This document shows, one piece after another, positions 1 to 8,550 of a stretch of 64,000 bases of DNA. Source of the stretch: Vibrio bathopelagicus (GTDB lineage: Bacteria; Pseudomonadota; Gammaproteobacteria; Enterobacterales; Vibrionaceae); assembly GCF_014879975.1 (NCBI RefSeq), contig NZ_CP062500.1:2108001-2172000 (forward strand), in the 5' to 3' direction. Position 1 is the first letter of the stretch, and each line of letters opens with the position of its first letter. The translations under genes were made by a program, and so were the position numbers. Below the pieces are notes generated by a model, which saw only the letters and a list, made by a program, of their open reading frames with translations, ran no database searches and was not told the DNA's origin.

Positions 1-35
1 CCCTATAGATTTAAAGAAATTCATAAGGAAAACAA

Positions 36-1406
36 ATGTCATTTTCAGCTATCGCTGCCTTAGCGGTATTCACTGGTATCCTCTTTTTTCTCTACGGACA
101 GCAGAAAAAAGAAAACACACTTTCTCGCCTTGTTCTATTAGGTTTAGTTTTTGGTAGTGCTTTCGGCCTAGGTTTACAACTGCTATTTGGTGAAGGCAAT
201 CCGGTCGTCAAAGAAACTTTGGATTGGGTAAATGTTGTTGGCAGTGGCTATGTTGGCCTATTAAAAATGGTGATCATGCCATTAGTATTGGTTTCAATGG
301 TTGCGGCAGTAGTGAAGCTTGAGAAAGGCGGTTCACTGGGCAAGATTTCTGGTATCACTATTTCAGTATTACTGGCAACAACGGCGATCTCTGCAATTGT
401 GGGTATTGCAGTGGCTCAGGCATTCGGTCTTTCGGCAGAAGGCTTAACAGAAGGTGCTCGTGAAACGGCTCGTATCGCAACACTAGAAAGCCGCATGGGA
501 AGCGTGTCTGACCTAACTATTCCACAAATGCTGGTTAGCTTCATTCCAACTAACCCGTTTGCTGATCTAACCGGTGCTCGTTCTACTTCCATCATCGCGG
601 TCGTTATCTTCGGTGTGCTTACGGGTATTGCTGCTCGTAAAGTGATGGCTGAGAAAGAAGAACTAGAGTCACCAATTCGCACTTTCGTTGAAGCGGCTCA
701 ATCTATCGTAATGCGCTTAGTTAAGATGATTATGGCACTAACGCCATACGGCATCGCGGCATTAATGGCGAAAGTTGTCGCAACATCAAGTGCTTCAGAC
801 ATCTTAAGCCTACTGGGTTTCATTGTTGCTTCTTACGTAGCAATCATCCTGATGTTTGTTGTTCACGGTGTGTTAGTCTCTTTTGTTGGTGTAAACCCGA
901 AAGAGTACTTCCAAAAAATCTGGCCTGTGCTGACATTTGCTTTCACCTCTCGCAGTTCTGCAGCAACGATTCCACTGAACGTCGAAGCTCAAATTACTAA
1001 GTTAAACGTTCCACCAGCGATTGCTAACTTGTCTGCAACTTTCGGTGCAACAATTGGCCAGAACGGTTGTGCGGGTATCTACCCTGCCATGCTAGCAGTC
1101 ATGGTTGCGCCAACCGTGGGTATCGACCCAATGGACATCAACTTTATTCTGTCTTTGATTGCGATTATTACGGTGAGCTCGTTCGGTATCGCGGGTGTGG
1201 GTGGCGGTGCAACTTTCGCAGCGCTTATCGTCCTGCCAGCTATGGGTCTTCCAGTGACTATTGCAGCTCTACTTATCTCTATCGAACCACTTATCGATAT
1301 GGCACGTACTGCGCTTAACGTATCAGGTGCAATGACAGCCGGTACGATTACAAGTCGTATACTGGGTAAGAAAGAACAAAAGGAGTTGGAACAAGCGAAC
1401 GCTTAA
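36..1406 (+). CDS. tcyP: L-cystine / dicarboxylate-family sodium symporter (TcyP-like)
   Basis: A 456-residue polytopic membrane protein of the DAACS family (sodium or proton:dicarboxylate symporters), closest in pattern to the cystine permease TcyP/YdjN. It should import L-cystine across the inner membrane as a sulfur source. About eight hydrophobic segments are visible, with the family signatures SRSSAATIP near residue 307 and a GQNGCAGIYPAML stretch before the final helices. The length fits the family (about 460). The start is supported by AAGGAAAAC just before ATG. A strong terminator follows, so it appears monocistronic at its 3' end. The family is clear; cystine over glutamate or aspartate as substrate is inferred from overall similarity. 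Confidence 0.85.
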   Translation: MSFSAIAALAVFTGILFFLYGQQKKENTLSRLVLLGLVFGSAFGLGLQLLFGEGNPVVKETLDWVNVVGSGYVGLLKMVIMPLVLVSMVAAVVKLEKGGSLGKISGITISVLLATTAISAIVGIAVAQAFGLSAEGLTEGARETARIATLESRMGSVSDLTIPQMLVSFIPTNPFADLTGARSTSIIAVVIFGVLTGIAARKVMAEKEELESPIRTFVEAAQSIVMRLVKMIMALTPYGIAALMAKVVATSSASDILSLLGFIVASYVAIILMFVVHGVLVSFVGVNPKEYFQKIWPVLTFAFTSRSSAATIPLNVEAQITKLNVPPAIANLSATFGATIGQNGCAGIYPAMLAVMVAPTVGIDPMDINFILSLIAIITVSSFGIAGVGGGATFAALIVLPAMGLPVTIAALLISIEPLIDMARTALNVSGAMTAGTITSRILGKKEQKELEQANA

Positions 1407-1454
1407 TTCGACTTCCTTACCGAAGAGCGATTAAAGCTTTTGGTATGAGTAAGC

Positions 1455-1485
1455 AAAAAACCGATGCAAATGCATCGGTTTTTTA
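1455..1485 (+). terminator. Rho-independent terminator after the symporter gene
   Basis: Perfect stem AAAAACCGATGCA / TGCATCGGTTTTT with a two-base loop and a T-run. It ends the symporter transcript. The A-tract on the other side means it could also serve leftward transcription. Confidence 0.85.
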
Positions 1486-1526
1486 TTATCTGTCTTTTAT
1501 CTGAGTCACTTTGTAAACGGCAGAAC

Positions 1527-1919
1527 TTAAAGCACTAACTGAATCACTTTCTCAGCCAGTGCTTCATCGTCGTCTTCGCTCAACCCACTAATACCAATCG
1601 CCCCAAGCACCTGCCCTTTATGTTGAATAGGCACCCCACCCTTAAAACCGGTGATCTTTGGGTCTGTCCAATAGTTCAAGTCTTTACCTGTCGTCTTTGC
1701 CCACGCGCCCAAGTTACCACTCGGTTGTCTATCTCGTGCCGAGGTATAGGCTTTGTTTTGAGCTAACAAACCCGCCTGTACGCTAACGTTGTCCATTCGA
1801 GAAAACGCAAGCAGTTCACCATGTGTATCACACACACTCACCGCAATCGCTTGGTTGTTATGCCCTGCGATATCAAGAGCGCTATACACGAGTTGCTGTA
1901 CTATTTTTTGATTCAACAT
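1527..1919 (-). CDS. GlcG/HbpS-family (DUF336) protein
   Basis: A 130-residue soluble protein of the GlcG/HbpS/DUF336 family. Visible signatures are the N-terminal AxxHNNQAIAVSVCD strand, the SRMDN stretch, a GGVPI segment and the C-terminal GAIGISG motif. Members bind haem or act as accessory proteins next to oxidoreductases; no enzymatic role is firmly assigned. It starts 9 bases after the aldo/keto reductase stop, so the two are almost certainly co-transcribed. The length is typical for the family. Its function here is unknown beyond a link to the reductase. Confidence 0.8.
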   Translation of the reverse strand: MLNQKIVQQLVYSALDIAGHNNQAIAVSVCDTHGELLAFSRMDNVSVQAGLLAQNKAYTSARDRQPSGNLGAWAKTTGKDLNYWTDPKITGFKGGVPIQHKGQVLGAIGISGLSEDDDEALAEKVIQLVL

Positions 1920-1928
1920 ATTGATCCC

Positions 1929-2939
1929 TTATGGCAGTGCCTGACCGCGTGAATACACGTATAAGTTGTACCACTCTTCGCGACTTAAGGTGATTCGAGT
2001 CGCTGCTGCAGAGGCTTTGATTCGCTCTAGATTAGTCGTGCCAATAACAGGTTGAATACTTACTGGGTGACGAAGTAAAAACGCTAACACAATCGCTTCA
2101 CTTTCAACACCATATTGATTTGCCAACTGAGCCACATAGTGCGCGGTCTTTTTCACGTTATCGTGTTCTGAATACAAGCCTTGCTCTGCAAAGCGACCTT
2201 GCGCCAAGCAGCCCCACGCTTGCAATTGAATCCCCTTCATTTGGCAATGCTCTAGTGTGCCTGCAGCAAAATCAGATTGATGGTGACCTTGCGAGTTAAT
2301 CATTACCCCATCGTTAAGCCAATCAAGCTTTGCCAAGCTCATTTCAATTTGGTTCGCGACAATAGGTTGGTGTAACGCAGATTGCAGATACTGGATTTGG
2401 TGACTGTTCATGTTAGACACACCGAAGAAATCGACCTTGCCCTGTGCTTTCAAATCCTCTAGCGTTCTTGCTAATTCATCTAGCTCCATTAGCGGATCAG
2501 GGCGATGTAGAAGCAACACGTCGAGTTTTTCCGTATTCAAACGATTCAGAATGCCCTCTACCGATTGACCTACCCAATCTGCTGAGAAATCATAACGGCC
2601 AACGTTGCCCTCAGCTTCAAAACGAATCCCACATTTAGATTGAATGAACATCTGATCACGCAATTCAGGGGCTTGCTGTAACGCTCGACCAAAGGCTTGC
2701 TCTGCTTTGCTGAACGTATAAATGTCAGCATGGTCGAACAAATTGATTCCTGACTCTAATGCTGTGTCGATTACGCTACGCGTTTGCGCTATATCAGCTG
2801 CCACTACTGGATTGTCGTTCCAGCCACCACCAAGTCCCATGCATCCGTAGGCGACTTGCCCAACATTAGGTAGATAGTTCGATAATGGAATGTTCTTTTT
2901 ATTATCAGTTTTGCTTTTTGAATCAATGCTGTTCGTCAT
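1929..2939 (-). CDS. Aldo/keto reductase (YdhF-like)
   Basis: A 336-residue NADPH-dependent aldo/keto reductase. The TIM-barrel family signatures are present: FDHADIY around residue 68 (catalytic Asp and Tyr), the catalytic Lys in FIQSKCGIRF, LLLHRPDP (catalytic His region), FFGVSNMN, and a C-terminal cofactor segment IQPVIGTTNLERI. The closest well-known relative is E. coli YdhF. It probably reduces a small aldehyde or ketone in the cytoplasm. The extra N-terminal stretch rich in Ser/Asp/Lys is unusual. A GlcG-family gene follows and a LysR regulator is divergently transcribed, so the regulator may control this pair. Confidence 0.88.
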   Translation of the reverse strand: MTNSIDSKSKTDNKKNIPLSNYLPNVGQVAYGCMGLGGGWNDNPVVAADIAQTRSVIDTALESGINLFDHADIYTFSKAEQAFGRALQQAPELRDQMFIQSKCGIRFEAEGNVGRYDFSADWVGQSVEGILNRLNTEKLDVLLLHRPDPLMELDELARTLEDLKAQGKVDFFGVSNMNSHQIQYLQSALHQPIVANQIEMSLAKLDWLNDGVMINSQGHHQSDFAAGTLEHCQMKGIQLQAWGCLAQGRFAEQGLYSEHDNVKKTAHYVAQLANQYGVESEAIVLAFLLRHPVSIQPVIGTTNLERIKASAAATRITLSREEWYNLYVYSRGQALP

Positions 2940-3081
2940 ACCTGATCTCGCTTTGAAGATTTGATGCCAATAAATATGCCTCTATCATATTGTTCTTTTT
3001 AGAAAACAGAATATGCTAGTTACGAATTGATTGTTTGATATGACGAACAATAAGATTGGCCAGTTTTGAAGGAATATACAC

Positions 3082-3966
3082 ATGAACGAGCACAAGAGAA
3101 TAGAACGACTGATCCTATTTGTAGAACTTGCTCAGCAACTTAACTTTACCAAGGCAGCAGAGAAACTCGGCATATCTAAGAGCTATCTTTCAGAGCAAAT
3201 CAAACGACTAGAGAGCGACTTACAGTGCCCTCTTCTTGTAAGAACTACGCGCAGCGTTCGATTAACCCAAGAAGGCGAACGTGCCTTACAACAAGGCTTA
3301 ACCATTCGCTCTCAAGTATTGCAGCTTGAACGCAGTGTTTCAGAGCAACACGACATCGTTAAAGGTACATTACGGCTGACAGCACCAAAGATGTTTACCG
3401 AGGTCTTTCTATTCGGTATCTGCCAACAATTTAGAGAGCAATACCCAGAGGTTCGCTTCGAGATAAACAGCAGCTACACCAACTTCAATCTTAACCAAGA
3501 TGATATCGATATCGCCTTTCGCGCCACTAACACCCCACCAGATAACATGATCGCGAAACGATTGATTACCTATCAACATGATTTAGTCGCGACGCCCGGT
3601 TACCTTGATCAATTTGGTCGCCCAACCAATGTAAGTGACTTAATTAATCATCAATGCTTGGCTACACTGCACCAAACCAAGTGGCCTTTAAAATCTGCAA
3701 CTATTGATGTATCTGGTTGGCTTTCAAGTAATGACAACCACTTACTTAAGCAACAAGCCATGGTAGGAAGCGGCATTATTCGAATCGCGAGTTATTACGT
3801 TGATAAAGAAGTTGCGCATGGAGAATTAGAGCGAGTATTACCTGACGAGTGCCTACAACAAGGCAACAGTATTTATCTGTTCTACCCACAAGTCATATAT
3901 CCGGCAAAGAAACATCAAATGTTCATTAAGTTTGTTCAAAATTACTTTGAAAGTTTAAGTCAATAA
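3082..3966 (+). CDS. LysR-family transcriptional regulator
   Basis: A 294-residue LysR-type regulator. The N-terminal winged HTH covers roughly residues 6-64 (FVELAQQLNFTKAAEKLG followed by SKSYLSEQIKRLE). The C-terminal periplasmic-binding-like effector domain contains the TLRLTAPKMF linker and ends within the last few residues. It is divergent from the aldo/keto reductase operon with a 142-base shared control region, the usual arrangement for a LysR protein regulating its neighbour and itself. The inducer is unknown. Confidence 0.88.
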   Translation: MNEHKRIERLILFVELAQQLNFTKAAEKLGISKSYLSEQIKRLESDLQCPLLVRTTRSVRLTQEGERALQQGLTIRSQVLQLERSVSEQHDIVKGTLRLTAPKMFTEVFLFGICQQFREQYPEVRFEINSSYTNFNLNQDDIDIAFRATNTPPDNMIAKRLITYQHDLVATPGYLDQFGRPTNVSDLINHQCLATLHQTKWPLKSATIDVSGWLSSNDNHLLKQQAMVGSGIIRIASYYVDKEVAHGELERVLPDECLQQGNSIYLFYPQVIYPAKKHQMFIKFVQNYFESLSQ

Positions 3967-4244
3967 ATTGATGGGTTAGCGAGCTAAGTCAAGTAAACTT
4001 AAATAACACGAAATAAGGTTTAAATAATTCCCTCGTTTATATACCTGTATTTTAATAGTGGTTATTGAACAATAATAAAGCGCTTTTACTCATGCTCTTA
4101 TTAGTTATCGTATTTAATCGCAAGAAATTGTGCATTTGTTCAATAATACAATGAGTTAGCTATGAAGAATCATCATGATTGATATATGATGCAACGCTTC
4201 AACATGCTACACCACCTTGGCACCAGTTCGATAACGGGATCCTC

Positions 4245-5006
4245 ATGAGCTTTATTATACTTTTACTTCTTCTACTATTCGTTGGCATTACACGTTTACT
4301 TCAATGGCGAACAACTTCTAATTTTTTATCTCTTCTTCTTATATCGTCATTTGTGTTGATTGGTTCAGGTTTGATCCCTCGTTATTTATTAGACGACCTA
4401 CAAGCGAATTATGAAAATAAGCCTGATATCCAATGGTCTGACAATAACGCCATTGTTCTTCTAGGTGCAGGCACGCAGTTAATTAAAAGCACGCAAGAGT
4501 TCGAGCCAGCCTTTTTCTCTTTTGGCCGAATCAGCGAAACTGCAAGCCAATATAAAGATTGTGCAAAAGCGCAAACCACATGCAAAGTGATCATCAGTGG
4601 TGGTGATGCTCAGAATAACGGCGTTACAGAGGCTGAAGTTTATGAACAGCAACTGCTTAGGCTTGGCGTTCCAATGGCCGACATCATTCAAGAACCGAAC
4701 AGCGTGAACACGTGGAAAAATGCACAGCTGACCAGCGACCTGATGAAGCATCATAAATTCGACAACATTGTGCTGGTTTCATCTGGCCTGCACATTCGCC
4801 GCAGTGAACTCTATTTCAACCACTTCGGGTTGGACGTGATTCCGGTTAGAGCTGATTACATGGCGGCTCAAATTTCATGGCTGCCACTGTGGTACAACTT
4901 TGCGGTAACAGACTTTGCTCTGCACGAACAAATCGGCTTTGCTCGATACAACATCTACAATTTTATGGGTTGGAACAGCAAACGCGAAAAGCCTGGGGAT
5001 GCTTAA
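4245..5006 (+). CDS. YdcF/SanA-family (DUF218) membrane-anchored protein
   Basis: A protein of about 253 residues from the ATG at 4245. It has two N-terminal hydrophobic segments (FIILLLLLLF and the FLSLLLISSFVLIGSG region) followed by a soluble DUF218 domain: IVLLGAG, the SGGDAQNNGVTEAEVY motif, EPNSVNTWKNA, and a late VSSGLHIRRS. The family includes SanA, ElyC and YdcF, implicated in envelope and peptidoglycan precursor maintenance. A longer form from a TTG at 4179 is possible but has no visible ribosome-binding site. A terminator follows at 5045. The exact biochemical activity is not known for this family. Confidence 0.8.
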   Translation: MSFIILLLLLLFVGITRLLQWRTTSNFLSLLLISSFVLIGSGLIPRYLLDDLQANYENKPDIQWSDNNAIVLLGAGTQLIKSTQEFEPAFFSFGRISETASQYKDCAKAQTTCKVIISGGDAQNNGVTEAEVYEQQLLRLGVPMADIIQEPNSVNTWKNAQLTSDLMKHHKFDNIVLVSSGLHIRRSELYFNHFGLDVIPVRADYMAAQISWLPLWYNFAVTDFALHEQIGFARYNIYNFMGWNSKREKPGDA

Positions 5007-5044
5007 TCGCGTTCAATTAAGATAATTTGAGCGATACAAACAAA

Positions 5045-5083
5045 AATGCAGCAGCAACCGAAAGGTTGTTCGCTGCATTTTTT
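5045..5083 (+). terminator. Rho-independent terminator after the DUF218 gene
   Basis: A long imperfect stem, AATGCAGC plus GCAACC pairing with GGTTG plus GCTGCATT around a GAAA loop, followed by TTTTTT. This hairpin explains most of the small spurious reading frame over 5027-5239. Confidence 0.8.
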
Positions 5084-5491
5084 AATCCTACCTATCACAG
5101 CATCATTTCTTATTCTGGCTTACGTTCTTACTCACCATCCAATCAGCAATATATCTTTCTATTCAATCTCACTAGCCTAATTTTCCAAGCCCATATCCTA
5201 GATAACGAAGTTACAGGAATACAAACGTTCAACAATTAACCACCCATTAATTGGATGGTTGATACTAATTAAAATCAATCAAGATAAGTCTTTATCAAAC
5301 AACAAGATGATCAGCACAACCCTCTGATATTTATAAGTATTTATTTTCAATTCATTTCAGTACTTTTGGCTTTGTTTTATATGACAGAGTACACCCCGCT
5401 AGAGACCCTCGGCTTTAAACAATACTCATAACAACACATATAAATCGAATCCAAAAACAATAGCCAAATATTGGCAACTAGGAATTTATTC
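5084..5491. other. Intergenic region upstream of the aerolysin gene
   Basis: About 400 AT-rich bases between the terminator and the toxin gene. No convincing gene is visible. It must hold the toxin promoter; I cannot assign operators. The toxin start is set by AGGA eight bases before the ATG at 5492. Confidence 0.5.
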
Positions 5492-6964
5492 ATGCTTAAC
5501 GTCAGTAAAACCATTCTATTTAGCACTACCCTATCGTTACTACCTTTGACGGCTCATTCAAAAATATACTCAGACCAAATTGTCTTAGACAAGCTTGGGG
5601 AAGATGTTTGTCGCTCGGACTATCGACCACTTACTCATACCGAAGCACAAGAACACAAAACAGCGCTTATCTCTCGCATGAACGTGTGGGACATAGCAGG
5701 CCTTCAAAATGACTGGGTGATCATGGGCTCGGGCTACCATGGGCTAATCAAACGAGACCAAGCCAGCGACGGCACATGGTGTTATCCCAACCACCCAGAC
5801 GCAGGTTTGCCTTACTATCAAGCGCAAGCCATTGAAGAGCACGACAACGTTGAGGTTCAACGAGCGTTAGTCAGCGACAATGCTAGCTTTATCCGCCCAT
5901 TGAGTTACTTAGCACACAACCTGGGTTACGCTTGGGTTGGCGGTGACAATGGACGCTACGTAGGCCAAGATATGGGAATCAAACAGCTTAACGATGGTTG
6001 GGAGATAAAGGGCAACAGCGACGGAGCATGCTCTGGTGAACGCTGTAACGAAAAGACAACAATCATGGTGGATAACTTCTCTTACACACTCGATAGCAAA
6101 GCATTTTCTCATGGTGACGTTAGCGAACCAGAACAAACTCTTATCAATACAGTGTCGGCTTACGCTATTAATGACAGCGACGAATCGAAGCAGATCATCG
6201 TTGACCTTCATTTTGAGCAATCCACCCAGTGGCGCAAAACCAATAGCTTTGACCTCTCAGACTCAGTAATGCTCAAAGAGAACTTTACTTGGCCTCAGGT
6301 TGGGAAAACAGATGTAACAGTGGTGCTTGAGCAAGACCAACGTTTCTCTGATACCGACAATGGTTCTCGCTCAGAACCTACAGAGCTTCAAGCGATCATC
6401 ACCGTACCGGCTAATTCTGTTTTGCCCTTTAGAGTCGAGTTTTATCGCTCAAGTATCTCTTACCCGTACCGCATAAAAACGAACATCGGCTACGACGTCA
6501 ATTTCACAGGCTTCTTACGCTATAGCGGTAATGCACTAAGTTCACACCCAACAAACCGACCAACAATCTCACACACCTTCACCATGGGGACTAATAGCGA
6601 AGAACAAGCGAATATACGCTATCAATGGGATCACCGTTATATTCCTGGTGAGATGAAATGGTGGGATTGGAGCTGGGCGATTAACGCGAATGGCTTAAGC
6701 AGCATGCAATATGCCGCGGGAGCAAGTGTACGTCCCTTCTACACACACGTAACTGGCCAATTCAGTGCTGAATCTCTATATTCAGGCCTGATCGATATCG
6801 GTGAACAGCACTCTGTAGGCTCATTCGATGCGATGACCGCACTGAACAATCATAAAATTTATTATGCAGGCGATATTCAGGTGGTTACTGACTTTGATTC
6901 TGAAACCCTTTCGCAGCTGGGGTTTGAAGATGCTGAACTAACGATAAACCCAGCACAACGATAA
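5492..6964 (+). CDS. Aerolysin-family pore-forming toxin precursor
   Basis: A 490-residue proaerolysin homologue, collinear with Aeromonas aerolysin over its whole length. The signal peptide is residues 1-23 (cleavage after TAHS). The lectin-like domain 1 keeps its cysteines (C40 in DVCRSD, C97 in TWCYP). Domain 2 keeps SYLAHNLGYAWVGG (with the His used in oligomerisation) and the second disulfide in CSGERC (C180, C185). RYQWDHRYIPGE and the KWWDWSW tryptophan cluster are near residues 376-394, and the C-terminal lobe aligns to the end. The amphipathic insertion loop region (residues 278-305) is present. The KVRRARS activation site of aerolysin is replaced by a stretch with only one Lys. The protein should be secreted (two-step, type II) and bind GPI-anchored glycoproteins, by homology. 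Start chosen by SD; an upstream in-frame TTG at 5471 is unlikely. Confidence 0.93.
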   Translation: MLNVSKTILFSTTLSLLPLTAHSKIYSDQIVLDKLGEDVCRSDYRPLTHTEAQEHKTALISRMNVWDIAGLQNDWVIMGSGYHGLIKRDQASDGTWCYPNHPDAGLPYYQAQAIEEHDNVEVQRALVSDNASFIRPLSYLAHNLGYAWVGGDNGRYVGQDMGIKQLNDGWEIKGNSDGACSGERCNEKTTIMVDNFSYTLDSKAFSHGDVSEPEQTLINTVSAYAINDSDESKQIIVDLHFEQSTQWRKTNSFDLSDSVMLKENFTWPQVGKTDVTVVLEQDQRFSDTDNGSRSEPTELQAIITVPANSVLPFRVEFYRSSISYPYRIKTNIGYDVNFTGFLRYSGNALSSHPTNRPTISHTFTMGTNSEEQANIRYQWDHRYIPGEMKWWDWSWAINANGLSSMQYAAGASVRPFYTHVTGQFSAESLYSGLIDIGEQHSVGSFDAMTALNNHKIYYAGDIQVVTDFDSETLSQLGFEDAELTINPAQR

Positions 6965-7010
6965 GCCCACTAAGCTAGTAAACGATAGCTGTAACAATAG
7001 TGATTCTTCC

Positions 7011-7045
7011 AAGCCCACCGCACTCGCTTTGGGCTTGATTTTTCT
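7011..7045 (+). terminator. Probable terminator after the aerolysin gene
   Basis: AAGCCCA pairs with TGGGCTT across a 12-base loop, followed by GATTTTTCTT. A moderate hairpin in the right place for the toxin transcript. Confidence 0.6.
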
Positions 7046-7216
7046 TAACTGAATTGTTCTTAATTTCTTTATCTTCGGTTCACTAGACTCACTCAATTAC
7101 GCCTAAAACATCAGGCTCTTGAATCATTCCACACTGACTTAAAAATGACATCACAACGAAACAAAAGTTTGAGTTAATGGGGCCGGTTATACACTGGGAA
7201 TCCATCAGGAGGATCT

Positions 7217-7399
7217 ATGAAACACTGCCCATCTTGTTCAACTGAACTGGTCGCAAGAGACGATGTACAAATTTGCCCACGCAATGAAATCGGCGACTGC
7301 TATTTCGATGGCTATGAGCAATATCAGCTCGAATATCATCAACTTAAACATAGCCAACAAGACTCAACTTTCGACATCGCAGACATTGTTGCCGATTAG
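7217..7399 (+). CDS. Small zinc-ribbon-like protein, 60 aa, function unknown
   Basis: A 60-residue protein preceded by a strong AGGAGG six bases before ATG, which is why I accept it as a gene despite its size. Four cysteines, CPSC at residues 4-7, CPR near 20 and a Cys in GDC near 28, resemble a zinc ribbon with unequal spacing. The second half is acidic and rich in Tyr and Gln. I do not recognise the family. The gene is followed by a 3' region with a conserved-looking RNA fold and a terminator, so the transcript may carry both. Confidence 0.65.
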   Translation: MKHCPSCSTELVARDDVQICPRNEIGDCYFDGYEQYQLEYHQLKHSQQDSTFDIADIVAD

Positions 7400-7453
7400 C
7401 AGGCCAAAGCCTTAGTCGGTAACCTACCAGTAAAGCGGTCGTAAGTGAGACAC

Positions 7454-7572
7454 TGGCAATGAATTATTTCTCGAATATAGAGACATGACTGGTTCAGATG
7501 AACCCGTAAATAATTCTATGCAGTTGCCAACATTGAAAAAGCCCCGATGCAAGACACATCGGGGCTTTTTAA
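7454..7572 (+). ncRNA. Candidate structured RNA (three-way junction) with terminator
   Basis: Read directly: TGGCAA(t)GAATTATTT at 7454-7469 pairs with AAATAATTC at 7508-7516 and TTGCCA at 7524-7529. Inside lie two hairpins, TCTC/GAGA (7468-7482, the two edges share bases) and GGTTC/GAACC with loop AGAT (7491-7504). A Rho-independent terminator follows within seven bases. It may be a 3'UTR-derived small RNA or the processed end of the microprotein mRNA. Family unknown; no promoter was identified. Confidence 0.4.
7536..7572. terminator. Bidirectional Rho-independent terminator
   Basis: AAAAAGCCCCGATG / CATCGGGGCTTTTT with a seven-base loop. T-runs occur on both strands, so it can stop the rightward microprotein/RNA transcript and the leftward DUF2058 transcript. 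Confidence 0.88.
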
Positions 7573-7626
7573 TACTTCTTCAACGCAACAAGTAATTGAC
7601 GAATTAGATAGTGGTTTAGTCGAGGA

Positions 7627-8148
7627 CTACCACATTAGATCATCTGGGATCACAAAGTCTTTGTACGGGTCATCTTCGTCTACTTCATCAGAGCTTGAAG
7701 CTTGAGTATCAACGATAGATTCTTCGTCACGCATCGCGATCTTGTTCGCTACCGCCGTAGGGATAACAACATAGCTTTCGCCTTGACGCGCGATACTTAG
7801 AATACCTTTACTTAGTTGCTTTTGAGTCAGGTCTTCTACGTAAAGGTATTTAACTAGCGTACCATCGGTGAAGTTGTATTTGATCTCACCATTCTTCTGT
7901 TCGATCTTGTTCATCTCAATCAGTTGCTTCACTTGAGCTTTAATTTCTTTGCTCAACTGTTGTTCTTTCAACTGTTGGTTTAACTCTTTGTCTTTCGCTT
8001 GCTGCGCCAGTTTAGTTTCTTCTGCTGCCGCTTTTGCTTCACGAGACTGAACGCGAGACTTTTTTGAGCCCTTCTTCGCCTTCTTTAATTTTTTCTCATT
8101 TACCAAGCCAGCTTTAAGCATTTGCTCTTGGAGTGTTAACTTTGCCAT
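7627..8148 (-). CDS. DUF2058 family protein (YaiL-like)
   Basis: A 173-residue cytoplasmic protein typical of the gammaproteobacterial DUF2058 family. It opens with LTLQEQMLKAGLVNEKK, continues through a long Lys/Glu/Gln-rich coiled-coil region (residues 20-75), and then a compact globular part (KYNFTDGTLVKYLYVEDLTQKQLSKGILSI split over residues 85-125) and an acidic tail ending in PDDLMW. Proteins of this family are suspected to associate with nucleic acid or ribosomes but have no firm function. Single-gene unit ending at the bidirectional terminator. Confidence 0.85.
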   Translation of the reverse strand: MAKLTLQEQMLKAGLVNEKKLKKAKKGSKKSRVQSREAKAAAEETKLAQQAKDKELNQQLKEQQLSKEIKAQVKQLIEMNKIEQKNGEIKYNFTDGTLVKYLYVEDLTQKQLSKGILSIARQGESYVVIPTAVANKIAMRDEESIVDTQASSSDEVDEDDPYKDFVIPDDLMW

Positions 8149-8550
8149 GACTTTCCCAGTTCAGGATTAAAAACGACACTATCATACCTGTTTTTGAGGA
8201 ATCTGTTTACTGAACAATGGCAAAATTTATGCTGATAGAGCAAGGCTGTTAGCGTTATCCCTTATCGTGATTCACAGTATCCACATCTGGTTATTTCCCG
8301 ACCTCTGATTTCCACGAAAACACACCACTAGTGACTTACCCTCAAATCCAAATCGTTCCTCTGTTTGTTAACGTGCGCGCGTATCACTTATCATTCCGAC
8401 AAAGCAATATGTTAATTTTCAATGAGTAATCGAATTTATAAAACCATGGCATATATCTAATATTTGGATAATTCTGATAGAGTTATAACTCCAATGTCAT
8501 AACTCTTTACTACGTTGTTCTTTAAACCAATCAGTAAGGATAACGTGAAA
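8149..8550. other. Intergenic region upstream of the sphingomyelinase gene
   Basis: About 400 bases shared by the divergent DUF2058 and sphingomyelinase promoters. No gene, long repeat or strong hairpin seen. The last part near 8450-8500 is AT-rich and is the natural site for the toxin promoter. Confidence 0.5.

Noticed and set aside
5027..5239. 70-codon frame after the DUF218 gene
   Set aside because: Its first part is a terminator hairpin, it starts with TTG without an SD, and the protein resembles nothing.
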